This document shows, one piece after another, positions 38,932 through 50,717 of a stretch of DNA of 64,000 nt (positions are counted from its first letter, which is position 1; the number at the start of each line of letters is the position of its first letter). Both the position numbers and the translations under genes were made by a program. The notes beneath the pieces are model-generated. The model saw only the letters and a list, made by a program, of their open reading frames with translations. It did no database searches and had not been told where the DNA came from. The stretch covers positions 620,001-684,000 of the forward strand of contig AP024889.1 in the NCBI GenBank assembly GCA_024347015.1, read 5' to 3'. Source of the stretch: Vibrio pectenicida. Its GTDB lineage: Bacteria > Pseudomonadota > Gammaproteobacteria > Enterobacterales > Vibrionaceae.

Positions 38932-39896
38932 TGAGACTAACGGTCACTTTTCTCCTCGTTTTAGTTTGTTTTTTTACTATTGGAAAAGAGTCGACGGGAG
39001 TTGGCCTTGGTGATTATAAAAAGATTGCGAATCTAAGTGGCAGCTTAACTACGGTAGGTTCAGATACTCTAGCAGGAGTGACAACGCTATGGGTGGAAGA
39101 GTTTAAATATTTGTACCCGAACGTTAATGGTGAAGTGCAAGCATCTGGTTCTTCAACCGCTCCGCCAGCTCTAACCGAAGGTACTGCTCAGTTCGGCCCT
39201 ATGAGTCGTCCAATGCGCCAACGTGAAATAGAAGCTTTTGAACGTGAACATGGTTACAAACCCACAGAACTTCGTATCGCAATTGATGCGGTTGGGGTTT
39301 TCGTTCATAGAGATAACCCAGTAGCTGGTCTTAATTTTGAGCAATTGGACCGTATTTTTTCTGCTACCTTACGCTGCGGGGGAACTAAGTCAGTGTCAAC
39401 TTGGGCTGATTTAGGGCTTGAGTATCAATGGGCAAAGCGCAGTATACAGCTTTTTGGCCGAAACTCTGTTTCTGGTACTTATGGCTACTTTAAGAAAAGT
39501 GCGCTTTGTGGTGGTGATTTTAAAAATAACGTCAATGAGCAGCCTGGCTCCGCCTCAGTAGTTCAGGCGGTTTCTTCATCTATTAATACTATTGGCTATT
39601 CTGGGGTAGGCTATCAGGTTTCTGGTGCTAAACTGATTCCAATCGCAACACAAGGCCAAAACTATACTCATCCAAGTAAAGAGAATATTCTATCAGGCCA
39701 GTATCCTCTGTCTCGCTATCTCTACTTATATGTAAATAAAAATCCTTCACAACCGTTACCTACCATCATGAGGGAGTTCATTTTATTTATATACTCTCAG
39801 CAGGGGCAAAATCTAGTTGAAAAAGGAGGTTATGTACCTGTGTCTACGGAAATAGCCCAGCATGAATTGAATAAAGTCGGAGTGGTAAGACATTAG
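38931..39896 (+). CDS. pstS: Phosphate-binding protein PstS-like
   Basis: A 321-aa periplasmic substrate-binding protein with signal peptide (about 1-18), SLTTVGSDTLAGVTTLW and the phosphate-binding ASGSSTAPPALTEGTAQFGPMSR and GRNSVSGTYGYFKK segments. It overlaps the phoR stop by one base (TGATG). The permease genes are about 3.8 kb away beyond ppx-ppk1, so the uptake system is split. Confidence 0.93.
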   Translation: MRLTVTFLLVLVCFFTIGKESTGVGLGDYKKIANLSGSLTTVGSDTLAGVTTLWVEEFKYLYPNVNGEVQASGSSTAPPALTEGTAQFGPMSRPMRQREIEAFEREHGYKPTELRIAIDAVGVFVHRDNPVAGLNFEQLDRIFSATLRCGGTKSVSTWADLGLEYQWAKRSIQLFGRNSVSGTYGYFKKSALCGGDFKNNVNEQPGSASVVQAVSSSINTIGYSGVGYQVSGAKLIPIATQGQNYTHPSKENILSGQYPLSRYLYLYVNKNPSQPLPTIMREFILFIYSQQGQNLVEKGGYVPVSTEIAQHELNKVGVVRH

Positions 39897-39921
39897 CATA
39901 GGGTGAGTATGAAAATTTGCT

Positions 39922-41421
39922 TTAAAAATGCAGATCCCAGTTAGCTTTACGCCAATATTTCTGCTCTGTGGTGAGATCAGCGTGTAAGAGTTTGTTGGTA
40001 TCTAACCAAGCTTTGTCTTCTGAAATGAGGTTCCATTGAGGGCCATCGATAGAGAGTTTTAATGAGGGGAGCGGATCATGGTTGCGTTGGCCGTGAAGTA
40101 AGATGGAAAGGCGTAATATGCGGATCAAACTGATAACGTGCTTCTTTTTAAAAAGTGTTAGCTCTTCCATCTCGTACAACTTGAGAGCTTTACGTTGAAA
40201 GCGTACTAGTGTAGCTAACACTGTTTGTTGTTCACGATTAAAGCCTGGCATGTATGTATGGCGAAGGATGTAGGATGAATGACGATGAAACCCTTGCAGG
40301 CTGATACTCAAACCGACTTCATGAAGTAATGCTCCCCACTCAAGTAAGTCGAAGAGCTCCGAGTGCTTTTTAATTCCGAGGTTTTTATGTATTTGTTGTA
40401 AAAAATCAGAGGCTTGCTTTTTTATTTTATCGGCATGTTCTAAATCTACCACGTGCTTACTGGCGAGGTTTTCCGTGGTCCTCATACGGATATCAGAGCG
40501 TTGGAAGCTATCTTCCATTTGAAATAGAAGGCCTTCTCGCAGAGCGCCTTCAGAAACGTGCATTTCATCAACTCTAAGACTGGCCAAGATCGCGGTTAAG
40601 ATGGCTACACCAGCTGGAAAAACAGATTGGCGCTCAGAGGTTAATCCGGTAAGAGAAATCTTATCTATGTTATTCCATTGGCAAAGAGTATGGATCAATT
40701 TGTCGAGTCGTTTGGAGGTAATCAATCCATCTTCAAAGCCCATTCCAATCAAAACTTCTCGGATAGCTTTAATGGTGCCTGAAGAGCCAAAAGCAATGTC
40801 CCAGCTTTTTTTCTTATAGTGATAGGCAATGGACTCCATTTTTTGCTCAGCGGCGAGGATAGCTCTAGCGAAGTTTTTTGGTGAGAGTTTACCCTTAGTG
40901 AAATATTGCTGCGTGTAGCTGACGCAACCCATCTGTTTACTGTTCACTAATTTTGGTTCAAACCCTCGTCCTATGATTATTTCTGTGCTTCCGCCGCCGA
41001 TATCTACCACAAGTTTTGAATCTGATTCTGGTTGAGTGTGTGCCACACCAAGGTAAATTAACCTAGCTTCTTCGACGCCAGGAATGATCTCAATGGGAAA
41101 TGGCAGAATTTCCCTGGCACGAAGTAGGAAAATATGCGCATTACTTGCTTGACGTAATGTGTGCGTCGCTGCGATACGAACACTATCTTCTTCAAAACCC
41201 TGCAAACGTTCAGCGAACATCGCCAGACAGTCCATTCCTCTCTCGATAGAGTCGTCATCAAGGTATTTTTGTCCTTTTAAACCTGCACCCAGTCTCACTC
41301 TTTGTCTATGGCGACTAATTAGTTGTAAACCTTGATCAACAACACGAGCAACCACCATATGGAAGCTATTAGAGCCGAGATCGATAGCGGCAATGTCACG
41401 AATTGGCGAAGACTTCGTCAT
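39922..41421 (-). CDS. ppx: Exopolyphosphatase
   Basis: A 499-aa Ppx/GppA-family enzyme that releases phosphate from polyphosphate chains. The ASKHA motifs are [14 protein letters not shown] near the N-terminus and [14 protein letters not shown]; an HD-like C-terminal half follows. Its start codon lies inside the last codons of ppk1 (26-nt overlap), so expression is coupled to the synthesis enzyme. Confidence 0.95.
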   Translation of the reverse strand: MTKSSPIRDIAAIDLGSNSFHMVVARVVDQGLQLISRHRQRVRLGAGLKGQKYLDDDSIERGMDCLAMFAERLQGFEEDSVRIAATHTLRQASNAHIFLLRAREILPFPIEIIPGVEEARLIYLGVAHTQPESDSKLVVDIGGGSTEIIIGRGFEPKLVNSKQMGCVSYTQQYFTKGKLSPKNFARAILAAEQKMESIAYHYKKKSWDIAFGSSGTIKAIREVLIGMGFEDGLITSKRLDKLIHTLCQWNNIDKISLTGLTSERQSVFPAGVAILTAILASLRVDEMHVSEGALREGLLFQMEDSFQRSDIRMRTTENLASKHVVDLEHADKIKKQASDFLQQIHKNLGIKKHSELFDLLEWGALLHEVGLSISLQGFHRHSSYILRHTYMPGFNREQQTVLATLVRFQRKALKLYEMEELTLFKKKHVISLIRILRLSILLHGQRNHDPLPSLKLSIDGPQWNLISEDKAWLDTNKLLHADLTTEQKYWRKANWDLHF

Positions 41422-43507
41422 GGATATTAGGTCGCTCTTTGCGTTTTTTAATCTGTTTTTCTACTTCTTTAAGATAGTCGTATATAGCGATCTGTGAGCG
41501 AATTTTCTTACGATTGCCACGTGGTACATATTTATTACTCATTTCTTTGTCTATTAAGCGTGCTTTTACAGTATCGGTAAAGTGGATATTGATGATATCA
41601 ATGATTCGCCGTTTTAGTCTTGGATCACGAACAGGTGTGGCAACTTCAATTCGATAATCTATATTTCGAGTCATCCAATCAGCAGAAGAAATGTAGACTT
41701 TTGGTGAACCATTATTGTGAAAAATGAGCACTCTAGGATGTTCTAGAAAACGGTCTACGATACTAATAATACGAATATTTTCACTTACTCCTTTTATACC
41801 AGGGACGAGAGAGCACATTCCTCGAATAACCATTTTAATTTTGACACCAGCATTACTCGCCTCATACAGTTTATTAATGAGTGGCTTGTCAACTAAGTTG
41901 TTAACTTTTAGTGTAATGGCAGCTCTTCTCCCAGATTTTGCGTTGGCGATTTCTTCATCAATGTTTTGATAAAGTTTTATTCGTGAGTTTCGAGGCGAGA
42001 CAATCAAATGTTCAAATTTAACAGGGCGGTAAGGATTTTCGATGTAAGCAAATACATTTTGCACTTCATAGGTAATTTCAGGATCGGCGGTCAGCAGTGA
42101 AAAGTCTGTGTATATGCGAGCTGTTTTTTCGTGGAAGTTGCCTGTTCCTATATGAGCATAGCGAACAATGAGACTGTTTTCTCTACGACTGATTAGAAGC
42201 AATTTAGAGTGAATCTTTAAACCGGGTGTGCCAAAAATGACTTGAACTCCTGCTTCGGTTAGAACTTTAGACCACTCAATATTGGCCTCTTCGTCAAAAC
42301 GGGCCTGTAACTCGACCACAACGGTGACTTGTTTGCCATTATGAACCGCGTCGATAAGTGAATTCATCAGGCGAGAATCCTTAGCCACGCGGTAGACATT
42401 GATTTTTATACTTAATACTTTTGGATCGAAGGAAGCTTGGCGTACGAGTTCAGTAATGTGCTCAAATGTGTGGTAAGGGTAGTAAAGCAAGATATCTTGA
42501 TGCTTAATGGCATCAAATTTGTTTGCATATCCATCAAAATCAGAACATTGTAGAGCGGGTAATGGCTTGTTTTCTAGGTAATCTCTACCTACGTTAGGAA
42601 AATCCATAAAGTCTTTAAAGTTATGGTACCTACCACCTGAAATTAGACTATCGTAATTGGATATTCTGAGTTTATCACACAAGAATTCGAGCATTGCTTG
42701 CGGCATACCTATTTCATAGATAAAGCGTACTGGCATGGCGGTTAGACGCTGGCTTACCCCCTCCGACATCTGCTCTAGCAAACTATGTTCAACCTCATGG
42801 CTTAAATCATATTCAGCATCTCGAGTCATTTTCATCGCATAGCCTTTTAGTTCGTCATAGTCGAAGAAGCCATTAAATAACTCGTCGAGACAGTATCTGA
42901 TGATGTTGTCCAATAGGATAATGGTTTTGCGGCCACGAGCTTTATGCTCGGGGATCATAACAAATCGTGGTAAGTGACCTGTGGGGATTTCGATCAGTGC
43001 GTATTGACTAAGGTCGGCTTTTTTTAGATCGACTGTGAGGTAAGTGTATTCATCTTTTAGAAATTCGAGGACATCGATATCGTCTCTTAATAGAAGCGGT
43101 GTAATATGGGGTTGTACCTGTGTACGAAAATAATCTCGTACCCATTTTTGTTGCGACTCGTTGAGTTGCGTCTCTTTAACAAGGAAAATTTGTCGCCGTG
43201 CCATTTCTCGAATAAGCTCTGAATACAATTCAGTAAATCGATCATTTAGTTTTAGAGCCTTACTTTGCATCTTGGTCAGCAAGTGCTTGGAATTATCATT
43301 GCCCCCTCGCTCTTGGTTGATTAAAATACGCCTCTTAACATCGGCAAAGCGCACTTTGTAAAACTCGTCTAAGTTATTGGAAAAGATACCGAGAAATCGT
43401 ATGCGTTCGATTAAAGGTACTTTTTTGTCTCCGGCTTCTTGTAAAACACGTTCATTGAAAGAAAGCCAACTGAGTTCCTTTTCAATATACAGCTTTTCTG
43501 TGCTCAT
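41396..43507 (-). CDS. ppk1: Polyphosphate kinase 1
   Basis: A 703-aa PPK1 that polymerises the terminal phosphate of ATP. It begins with the N-terminal [16 protein letters not shown] and has two phospholipase-D-like catalytic domains: [30 protein letters not shown] with the autophosphorylated histidine region, and [21 protein letters not shown]. It is divergent from pstC and followed by overlapping ppx. Confidence 0.96.
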   Translation of the reverse strand: MSTEKLYIEKELSWLSFNERVLQEAGDKKVPLIERIRFLGIFSNNLDEFYKVRFADVKRRILINQERGGNDNSKHLLTKMQSKALKLNDRFTELYSELIREMARRQIFLVKETQLNESQQKWVRDYFRTQVQPHITPLLLRDDIDVLEFLKDEYTYLTVDLKKADLSQYALIEIPTGHLPRFVMIPEHKARGRKTIILLDNIIRYCLDELFNGFFDYDELKGYAMKMTRDAEYDLSHEVEHSLLEQMSEGVSQRLTAMPVRFIYEIGMPQAMLEFLCDKLRISNYDSLISGGRYHNFKDFMDFPNVGRDYLENKPLPALQCSDFDGYANKFDAIKHQDILLYYPYHTFEHITELVRQASFDPKVLSIKINVYRVAKDSRLMNSLIDAVHNGKQVTVVVELQARFDEEANIEWSKVLTEAGVQVIFGTPGLKIHSKLLLISRRENSLIVRYAHIGTGNFHEKTARIYTDFSLLTADPEITYEVQNVFAYIENPYRPVKFEHLIVSPRNSRIKLYQNIDEEIANAKSGRRAAITLKVNNLVDKPLINKLYEASNAGVKIKMVIRGMCSLVPGIKGVSENIRIISIVDRFLEHPRVLIFHNNGSPKVYISSADWMTRNIDYRIEVATPVRDPRLKRRIIDIINIHFTDTVKARLIDKEMSNKYVPRGNRKKIRSQIAIYDYLKEVEKQIKKRKERPNIHDEVFANS

Positions 43508-43634
43508 TATTTTTCCTATTAACCTGACTGACGAAGTTGAGTAATGGAGTCATACTCACAGGGAGTGCAATCTTAGGCGTTATGGAAACAACCTTAATTG
43601 AGTTAATACATTGTTTTTAGTTGTTTAATCCGCT

Positions 43635-43668
43635 ATGTAATATAATTGTCACCCAATCGAAATATTAT
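43635..43668 (+). promoter_or_regulatory. pstC: Pho box and -10 element upstream of pstC
   Basis: ATGTAAT-ATAA-TTGTCAC (43635-43652) fits the 7-4-7 PhoB box with 10 of 14 matches to the repeated CTGTCAT, and TATTAT (43663-43668) follows at 10 bp, the same geometry as the phoB site. It predicts PhoB activation of pstCAB-phoU. Confidence 0.55.
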
Positions 43669-43690
43669 ACATGTGGGTAGTTGTAGGTAA

Positions 43691-45889
43691 GTGAGTGAAA
43701 TGGCCAAAGCCGAATTTTCATTGCGAGAACGTGATCGCAAGCGACTAATTAAAGATCGTTTAGCTCGGTGGTTAGTATCGACGGGCGGAGTAGCTGTATT
43801 AGCAGCCCTTGTACTTATATTCATTTATCTCATTATCTCAGTGCTTCCGCTTTTTTCTGATGCGAAGTTGACGCCAAATGTATCGATAAAGGGAATAAAT
43901 ACAGAAAAACCGACGCTAATCGGTATTGATGATTATGGTGAAAATGCCTATGTAGTGTCAACATTGGGTTATGTTGATTTTTGGTCCTTACGGCATAACT
44001 CTATAGCCCCAGAGTTGAGGGTTGAACTAGCAAAGGGTTATAGCTTAAATTATTCGAGTCGCTCAGCACATGGCTGGCTAGGTATGGCAAGCCCAGCAGG
44101 AGAGGTTTTACTATATAAGCCCAGTATGTTTAATGCTGTTAAAGGTGAGAAACGCGTATTTTCACCACAAGTTAACCGCATGTCCCTACCTTTTGATCTT
44201 AAAAATGATTCAAACGCCCGCTTAATTTCTTTCGCTTACGCAGTAAACCCTAATACCACCTTGGCTGGTTATTATGATGATCATCGAGTGCGTCTACGTT
44301 GGCAAGACATTGACCAAAATGTGCAGTCATTTGAGTTTTCACAACCTTTTCGTGACCTAGACCAGATAATCGTGACGCCTGATGGTAATACACTATATTT
44401 ACGCACTGGTTCAGAGTTGATTATTGCTAAAAAAAGAGCAAAAGACTTTAAAGTTAGAGAAGTTGTTAGTCTCAATTTTGGTAACGAACAGCATATGGTC
44501 ACAGGTGTTAGTCTATTATCTGGCGGACATTCTTTAATAGTCATGCATCAAGATGGTATGGTTTCGCAGTGGTTTGATGTATTAAGTGATGGCTATAGAA
44601 CCTTGAATCATATTCGAAACTTTCAATTGGCTCCTCAACTAGAGTTCTTATTGCCAGATACATATCGCAAAGGGTTTTATAGCTTTTACACCAATGGCAC
44701 AGTACAAAGTCACTATACGACCAGTGAAAAATTAGCCATCTTTCAACGAATATACGACAAAGCGCCTCAACTTGTGGCCATGTCCAATAATGAAAACTAT
44801 TTAGTGGCTCTTTCTGGCACTAAGTTAAAAGTTGCTCATGTTGATAACCCGTATCCTGAAGTCTCTTGGTCGTCTCTTTGGCAAAAAGTCTGGTATGAAA
44901 GTTATCCAGAGCCAGAGTATGTCTGGCAAACATCGTCTGCATCTGATGAATTTGAAGCGAAATTTAGTTTAGTGCCTATTGCTTTTGGTACACTCAAAGC
45001 CGCAGCATTTGCAATGATGTTTGCTGTACCGATTGCTGTATTAGGCGCTATTTATACCGCATATTTCATGACTCCTAATATGCGTCGAATCGTCAAGCCT
45101 TCTATTGAATTAATGGAAGCTTTACCTACAGTCATTATTGGTTTTATTGCTGGATTATGGTTCGCCCCCATTGTAGAAAATCATTTAGCCTCGGTTGTTT
45201 CACTCATAATCTTGCTACCAGCTTCGACCATCATTATTGGAGGGATCTGGAACTGTCTTCCTCGTGGTTGGATCGGAGGGATTCCTAATGGTCTACACGT
45301 GCTTATCCTTATGCCGCTAATGCTTGTTCTTACCGCTTTCATTTGGGGGCAGAGTGATAATATCGAGTGGTGGTTATTTAGTGGTGATGTGCGTGTTTAC
45401 CTGTCAGAGCAAGGTATTGGTTTTGATCAGCGTAATGCGCTGGTGGTTGGTTTTGCTATGGGTTTTGCTGTCATTCCGACTATTTTCACTATCGCGGAAG
45501 ATGCCATTTTCTCTGTACCCAAGCATTTGTCTGATGGCTCTTTGGCATTAGGTGCGACGCCATGGCAAACACTGGTTCACGTCGTGTTGCTAACAGCCAG
45601 CCCAGGAATATTTTCTGCAGTTATGATGGGACTGGGAAGAGCAGTTGGGGAAACAATGATAGTTCTGATGGCGACTGGAAATACTCCGATCATGGATTGG
45701 AATATTCTTGAAGGTATGCGCACCTTATCGGCCACTATCGCGGTTGAAATGCCTGAGTCTGATGTCGGTAGTTCGCACTTTAGAATTCTTTTTCTAGCAG
45801 CTTTGATTTTGTTAGTTTTTACCTTCGTTGTTAATTCATTAGCTGAGTGGGTTCGTCAAAGATTGAGAGAGAAATACCGTGCACTATGA
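43691..45889 (+). CDS. pstC: Phosphate ABC transporter permease PstC (long form)
   Basis: A 732-aa permease, much longer than the roughly 320-aa E. coli PstC. After an N-terminal membrane segment (about 31-55) comes a periplasmic insert of about 370 residues with beta-propeller-like repeats, then the binding-protein-dependent permease core (IPIAFGTLKAAAFAMMFAVP, GATPWQTLVHVVLL and the EAA-like region). The start codon at 43691 is GTG; an ATG three codons later is an alternative. Confidence 0.9.
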   Translation: MSEMAKAEFSLRERDRKRLIKDRLARWLVSTGGVAVLAALVLIFIYLIISVLPLFSDAKLTPNVSIKGINTEKPTLIGIDDYGENAYVVSTLGYVDFWSLRHNSIAPELRVELAKGYSLNYSSRSAHGWLGMASPAGEVLLYKPSMFNAVKGEKRVFSPQVNRMSLPFDLKNDSNARLISFAYAVNPNTTLAGYYDDHRVRLRWQDIDQNVQSFEFSQPFRDLDQIIVTPDGNTLYLRTGSELIIAKKRAKDFKVREVVSLNFGNEQHMVTGVSLLSGGHSLIVMHQDGMVSQWFDVLSDGYRTLNHIRNFQLAPQLEFLLPDTYRKGFYSFYTNGTVQSHYTTSEKLAIFQRIYDKAPQLVAMSNNENYLVALSGTKLKVAHVDNPYPEVSWSSLWQKVWYESYPEPEYVWQTSSASDEFEAKFSLVPIAFGTLKAAAFAMMFAVPIAVLGAIYTAYFMTPNMRRIVKPSIELMEALPTVIIGFIAGLWFAPIVENHLASVVSLIILLPASTIIIGGIWNCLPRGWIGGIPNGLHVLILMPLMLVLTAFIWGQSDNIEWWLFSGDVRVYLSEQGIGFDQRNALVVGFAMGFAVIPTIFTIAEDAIFSVPKHLSDGSLALGATPWQTLVHVVLLTASPGIFSAVMMGLGRAVGETMIVLMATGNTPIMDWNILEGMRTLSATIAVEMPESDVGSSHFRILFLAALILLVFTFVVNSLAEWVRQRLREKYRAL

Positions 45890-45912
45890 ATGGCTTCTAT
45901 TAGGGGCATTTG

Positions 45913-47562
45913 ATGGGATATAAGTGGTTTAAATCAGGTTCTCCATGGATCTGGCTAACAGGTGGGGCGGTCAGTATCAGTTTATTATCTGTACTTGGCT
46001 TGCTACTGCTCATCGGCTGGAAAGGTTTATCCTATTTTTGGCCTTCACCGCTTTATCAGTGGACTAATCAGAAAGGTGAAGTCATTGTTGGCCAGCTTTA
46101 TGCGCAGGAAGCGGTATCGATTCGCCACCTACAACAAATGGAAGTGGCTTTATCTTCTGAAATTGAAACTAAAGGGGTCGTCGAACGATTGGATATTAAA
46201 ATTGCCAATCGTGATATTTATCCAGCTGATTTTATTTCCATCTTAGCTCAAGATTTACTTGAACCAGCTGAACCCAAGGGGTGGGCTGTCATTGAACGCA
46301 CTCAAGGTGGTGACTTTTATGGTCAGCCGAAAGGTTACTTTGCTCAAGGGAAACAGACCGATACCGACTTAGAAGAAAAAATCAGCCAAGCCCTGATTTT
46401 TGCTAGCGCTCAACGGATAAAAATAGATCGTCTAGTTGAAAAACAAATTCGAGTAATAAGCGCTCAATCCAATCGACTCAATCTTGAAAAAAAGAAGCGT
46501 GAAATAAACGGGCGGCTTGATTCTGATTTTCTCAAACGTTACGTTAATCAATCGCGTATATTTCGTCAGCAACTGACTGACATGGAAGCAAAACTGGATT
46601 CACTTCGGTTAGTGTTAGCAAGGCAAGGCATAGTCGTTGAAGATATGAGAGGTGATACTTACAGAATCACACTTAATGAGATTCTAGATGTGTGGTATCC
46701 AAATCAGATGTCTGCGTGGGATAAGACCTATCATTGGCTAAAACAAGTAGGGAAGTTTGTCACGAGTGAGCCAAGAGAGTCCAACTCTGAAGGCGGTGTA
46801 TTTCCTGCAATATTTGGCACTGTGCTATTGGTTTTAATCATGTCTATTATCGTGATGCCTCTTGGAGTTGTGGCGGCTATTTATCTACATGAATATGCGC
46901 AAAGTAATACCCTGACTCGTTTGATTCGTGTTGCTGTTATCAATCTTGCTGGGGTACCGTCAATTGTATATGGGGTATTTGGCTTGGTTTTTTTTGTTTA
47001 TACTGTTGGCGGCTCTGTTGATGATTTGTTTTATTCTGAGCAGTTGCCTGCTCCTACGTTTGGCACTCCAGGTTTATTATGGTCAGCATTGACTCTAGCT
47101 GTTCTGACACTTCCAGTAGTTATTGTTGCTACAGAAGAAGGTCTTACTAGGATTCCCAACTCAGTTCGCCATGGCTCTCTTGCCTTGGGCGCAACTCAGT
47201 TTGAAACTATGTGGCGAATTGTTCTTCCTATGGCGAGTCCGGCCATTATTACAGGGCTGATTTTAGCGGTCGCACGCGCTGCCGGTGAAGTCGCGCCTTT
47301 GATGTTGGTCGGGGTAGTTAAATTAGCGTCGAGTTTGCCTCTTGATAGCCAATTTCCATTTTTACACTTAGATAGAAAGTTCATGCATCTAGGCTTTCAG
47401 ATCTATGATGTTGGCTTCCAAACGACTAATATTGAAAGTGCGAGGCCTTTGGTTTATGCGACGTCGTTCTTGTTGGTATGTGTGATCGTTGGATTAAATT
47501 TAACCGCGATTAGTATTCGAAATAACCTTCGTGAGAAATACCGAACTTTGGGGCAAGATTAG
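45913..47562 (+). CDS. pstA: Phosphate ABC transporter permease PstA (long form)
   Basis: A 549-aa permease with an N-terminal membrane segment and a periplasmic insert of about 230 residues, part of it coiled-coil-like, before the permease core ([40 protein letters not shown]). It pairs with the long PstC. A TTG directly before the ATG is also in frame; the ATG is preferred. Confidence 0.9.
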   Translation: MGYKWFKSGSPWIWLTGGAVSISLLSVLGLLLLIGWKGLSYFWPSPLYQWTNQKGEVIVGQLYAQEAVSIRHLQQMEVALSSEIETKGVVERLDIKIANRDIYPADFISILAQDLLEPAEPKGWAVIERTQGGDFYGQPKGYFAQGKQTDTDLEEKISQALIFASAQRIKIDRLVEKQIRVISAQSNRLNLEKKKREINGRLDSDFLKRYVNQSRIFRQQLTDMEAKLDSLRLVLARQGIVVEDMRGDTYRITLNEILDVWYPNQMSAWDKTYHWLKQVGKFVTSEPRESNSEGGVFPAIFGTVLLVLIMSIIVMPLGVVAAIYLHEYAQSNTLTRLIRVAVINLAGVPSIVYGVFGLVFFVYTVGGSVDDLFYSEQLPAPTFGTPGLLWSALTLAVLTLPVVIVATEEGLTRIPNSVRHGSLALGATQFETMWRIVLPMASPAIITGLILAVARAAGEVAPLMLVGVVKLASSLPLDSQFPFLHLDRKFMHLGFQIYDVGFQTTNIESARPLVYATSFLLVCVIVGLNLTAISIRNNLREKYRTLGQD

Positions 47563-47564
47563 AG

Positions 47565-48383
47565 ATGTTTTCAGTTGATCAGGCATTGGGCTATCAGATT
47601 CCGCTAGATGTGAATAATCTCACCGAAGAGCAGACTGCTATTACCATTGAAAAATTGAATCTGTTTTATCATAACACTCAGGCTCTTATGGATATTTCAA
47701 TGCAAATTCCTAAAGGGCAGGTTACCGCATTTATTGGCCCTTCAGGGTGTGGTAAATCAACGTTACTACGCTGTATCAATCGAATGAATGATCTAGTTGA
47801 AGGCTGCCGTGTTGAAGGTAAAGTGAAGCTGTATAGTAACAATATTTATCATCCTAAAGTAGATGTTGCTACCTTACGTCGGCGAGTCGGAATGGTGTTT
47901 CAACGCCCCAACCCTTTTCCTAAATCTATTTATGAAAATGTTGTTTATGGCATACGTTTGCAAGGTGTTAGTAATAGCCGCACTTTAGATGATGCAGTTG
48001 AAAGCTCTCTTCGTGCCGCAGCACTCTGGGATGAGGTGAAAGACCGTTTACATGAAAATGCCTTTGGTTTATCTGGTGGCCAGCAACAACGTTTGGTGAT
48101 TGCGAGAGCGATTGCAATTGAACCGGAAGTATTACTTCTTGATGAGCCCACATCTGCATTGGATCCTATATCGACGTTAACAATTGAAGAGCTGATCAAT
48201 GATCTCAAAACAAAATATACAGTTGTGATTGTTACTCATAACATGCAGCAGGCTGCAAGAGTGAGTGATCATACTGCCTTTATCCATATGGGTAAGCTTA
48301 TCGAGTACTCAGATACAGATTCAATTTTTACTTCGCCTTGTCAAAAGCAAACGGAAGATTATATTACCGGTCGTTATGGCTAA
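47565..48383 (+). CDS. pstB: Phosphate ABC transporter ATPase PstB
   Basis: A 272-aa ABC ATPase with Walker [10 protein letters not shown], signature LSGGQQQR and Walker [12 protein letters not shown], plus the typical [18 protein letters not shown]. It energises phosphate import through PstC/PstA. The ATG begins 2 bp after the pstA stop codon. Confidence 0.97.
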   Translation: MFSVDQALGYQIPLDVNNLTEEQTAITIEKLNLFYHNTQALMDISMQIPKGQVTAFIGPSGCGKSTLLRCINRMNDLVEGCRVEGKVKLYSNNIYHPKVDVATLRRRVGMVFQRPNPFPKSIYENVVYGIRLQGVSNSRTLDDAVESSLRAAALWDEVKDRLHENAFGLSGGQQQRLVIARAIAIEPEVLLLDEPTSALDPISTLTIEELINDLKTKYTVVIVTHNMQQAARVSDHTAFIHMGKLIEYSDTDSIFTSPCQKQTEDYITGRYG

Positions 48384-48404
48384 TATTTGAGTGAGTATGT
48401 TGTT

Positions 48405-49103
48405 ATGAACTTTGGACGTCACATATCAGGTCAATTCAATGTCGAGTTAGAATCGATCCGTACTCATGTTCTCACTATGGGTGGATTGGTGGAGCAGCAA
48501 CTGTCGTTTGCAATGCAAGCGTTACATAAAGAAGACATAGAATTAGCACGTAAGGTGGTGCGTGATGATCATAAAGTTAACGCTATGGAAGTCTCAATTG
48601 ACGAAGCATGTACTCGGATTATCGCCAAGCGACAACCAACGGCTAAAGATTTGCGTTTGATTTTGGCTATCATAAAAACCATTACTGATCTTGAACGCAT
48701 AGGTGATGTGGCTACTCGTATGGCCTATGTTGCGATTGAAAGCCCTTCTTCGAAAGAGTGTCAGTTTCAAGTATCACTCGAACCACTCTGTCGTCAGGCG
48801 ATTGGAATGTTACACCAAGTGTTGGATGCCTTTGCACGTATGGATGTAGAGTCGGCTGCTGAAGTTCATAAGCTGGATGATAAAATTGATGCTGAGTATG
48901 AAGCCGTGATTCGTCAGTTGATGACCTATATGATGGAGGACCCTAAAAATATTCCCCATATACTGCAAGTGATGTGGTCTGCTCGAGCGATTGAACGAGT
49001 GGGCGATCGTTGTCAAAATATCTGTGAATACATCATTTATTTTGTTAGGGGTAAAGATGTACGTCATTTAGGTGATCAAAGTATTGATGATGCGCTACGA
49101 TAA
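48405..49103 (+). CDS. phoU: Phosphate signalling regulator PhoU
   Basis: A 232-aa protein of two three-helix PhoU bundles, beginning [19 protein letters not shown], with the metal-binding D(E)XXXD-type segments [11 protein letters not shown] and [11 protein letters not shown]. It restrains PhoR kinase activity when phosphate is plentiful. The frame extends to a TTG at 48387; the ATG at 48405 gives the normal N-terminus. Confidence 0.95.
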   Translation: MNFGRHISGQFNVELESIRTHVLTMGGLVEQQLSFAMQALHKEDIELARKVVRDDHKVNAMEVSIDEACTRIIAKRQPTAKDLRLILAIIKTITDLERIGDVATRMAYVAIESPSSKECQFQVSLEPLCRQAIGMLHQVLDAFARMDVESAAEVHKLDDKIDAEYEAVIRQLMTYMMEDPKNIPHILQVMWSARAIERVGDRCQNICEYIIYFVRGKDVRHLGDQSIDDALR

Positions 49104-49130
49104 GTGATATCCCTCGCTATTTAAGTGTTG

Positions 49131-49913
49131 CTAGTATTTTTCTGGGACAAAAGATTGTGCCTCGATAGGGGGGCGTTCATAACCTTGTTTGTTTAGTTCA
49201 GGCAATTTGATCTCTTGATAATGTATGTCTTGGTAATCTATCTGCTCAAGTAGATGATTAATGCAGTTTAGCCTAGCTTGTTTTTTATTGTCAGATGGGA
49301 CTACCCACCAAGGGCAGTTCTCAGTATCTGTGTGGTTAAACATCTTATCTTTGGCTTGTGAATACTCCTCCCACAGCTGACGAGATTTTAGATCCATTGG
49401 GCTAAATTTCCATCGCTTAATTGGAGTATTAATCCTTTCAAGAAAACGCTTTTCTTGCTCTTCATCAGAAACAGAAAACCAATATTTTATCAAGATGATT
49501 CCAGAACGCTGCAACATATACTCAAATTCAGGGCAAGATCGCAGAAATTCGCTATATTGCTCTTCGGTACAAAAATTCATAACGCGTTCGACACCAGCTC
49601 GATTGTACCAACTCCGGTCAAACAATACGATTTCTCCCCCTGAAGGTAAATGCGCTACATAACGTTGGAAGTACCACTGAGTTTTTTCTTTTTCTGTTGG
49701 AGTTGGTAAGGCGGCGATTCTGCATATCCGAGGATTAAGTTTTTCGGTAATACGCTTTATTACCCCTCCTTTACCTGCTGCGTCGCGGCCTTCAAAAATA
49801 ACAACGACTTTCAAACCTTCTTGTTTCACCCATTCTTGAAGTTTTACCAATTCTATTTGTAGTCTAGAGAGTTCATTTTCATAGAAGTTATTATTCAGTT
49901 TACTTTTACCCAT
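49131..49913 (-). CDS. ppk2: Polyphosphate kinase 2
   Basis: A 260-aa PPK2 that transfers phosphate from polyphosphate to nucleotides. It has the P-loop EGRDAAGKGG, the GALPxP-like RIAALPTPTEKE and the lid/Walker B FDRSWYNRAGVERVM. Length and motifs fit a class-I single-domain enzyme. It is convergent with phoU and completes a polyphosphate set with ppk1 and ppx. Confidence 0.93.
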   Translation of the reverse strand: MGKSKLNNNFYENELSRLQIELVKLQEWVKQEGLKVVVIFEGRDAAGKGGVIKRITEKLNPRICRIAALPTPTEKEKTQWYFQRYVAHLPSGGEIVLFDRSWYNRAGVERVMNFCTEEQYSEFLRSCPEFEYMLQRSGIILIKYWFSVSDEEQEKRFLERINTPIKRWKFSPMDLKSRQLWEEYSQAKDKMFNHTDTENCPWWVVPSDNKKQARLNCINHLLEQIDYQDIHYQEIKLPELNKQGYERPPIEAQSFVPEKY

Positions 49914-49970
49914 GACGTCCCCTTTTTTACACAGGCTATCACTTTGAGTGTTGTTAGAAGAGCTTGGATA

Positions 49971-50717
49971 CTAAGAATTGAGAGCTTTTACAACTTTTTG
50001 AATTGCTATTGGGTTGGTGACAGGGATGATAAAGTCATCCAAGTCTTGGGTACCCATTTTTGCTTGGTTTGAGAAACGTTGCATTTTACTTGTGCGAGTA
50101 GATTTTCCAGATAGGTGGACTTCTGTTATCTGTGCTTTATCGACGATTGTGCTGACATTATCTGCATTTAGACCTGAACCTGCGATAATATTAAACCTTC
50201 CATTAGCCAGTTTTACCATTTCTCTTAAAGTATCTATGCCTTGCTCAGCATTAACGCTCAAACCTGACGTTAGTACCCTTTCGCAACCAAGTTCTGCAAT
50301 TTCTTCGATAGATTGCCGAAAATCGACACATTGGTCGATTGCTCGGTGAAAGGTAACTTCCAATGTGTGCTGTTTTGCTTTGTTAACCAGGCGGCGAGCA
50401 TGCGGCATATCGATTTGGCCCTTTGAGTTGAGTACGCCTAGAACGACACCATTGAGCCCTGCATGTGCTGCTATCTCGATATCCATTAACATACTCTCAA
50501 TGTCATCATTGTCATACAGAAAGTCTCCTTGGCGGGGGCGTATCATGGCAAAAATAGGTATGTTTGATAATTGAGCAGCTTGCTTCATCATACCAAAGCT
50601 GGGTGTTAAACCTCCTAAGGTAAGTGAGGAACATAGTTCAATTCGTGTGGCACCACCTTCTATTGCTTGGTGGAGTGATTCAAGGTTATCAATGCAAACT
50701 TCTACAACATAATTCAT
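49971..50717 (-). CDS. cutC: CutC-family copper homeostasis protein
   Basis: A 248-aa TIM-barrel protein of the CutC family, beginning [26 protein letters not shown] with [13 protein letters not shown] and [12 protein letters not shown]. The family is linked to copper tolerance, but its biochemical role is not settled and recent work questions it. Confidence 0.93.
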   Translation of the reverse strand: MNYVVEVCIDNLESLHQAIEGGATRIELCSSLTLGGLTPSFGMMKQAAQLSNIPIFAMIRPRQGDFLYDNDDIESMLMDIEIAAHAGLNGVVLGVLNSKGQIDMPHARRLVNKAKQHTLEVTFHRAIDQCVDFRQSIEEIAELGCERVLTSGLSVNAEQGIDTLREMVKLANGRFNIIAGSGLNADNVSTIVDKAQITEVHLSGKSTRTSKMQRFSNQAKMGTQDLDDFIIPVTNPIAIQKVVKALNS

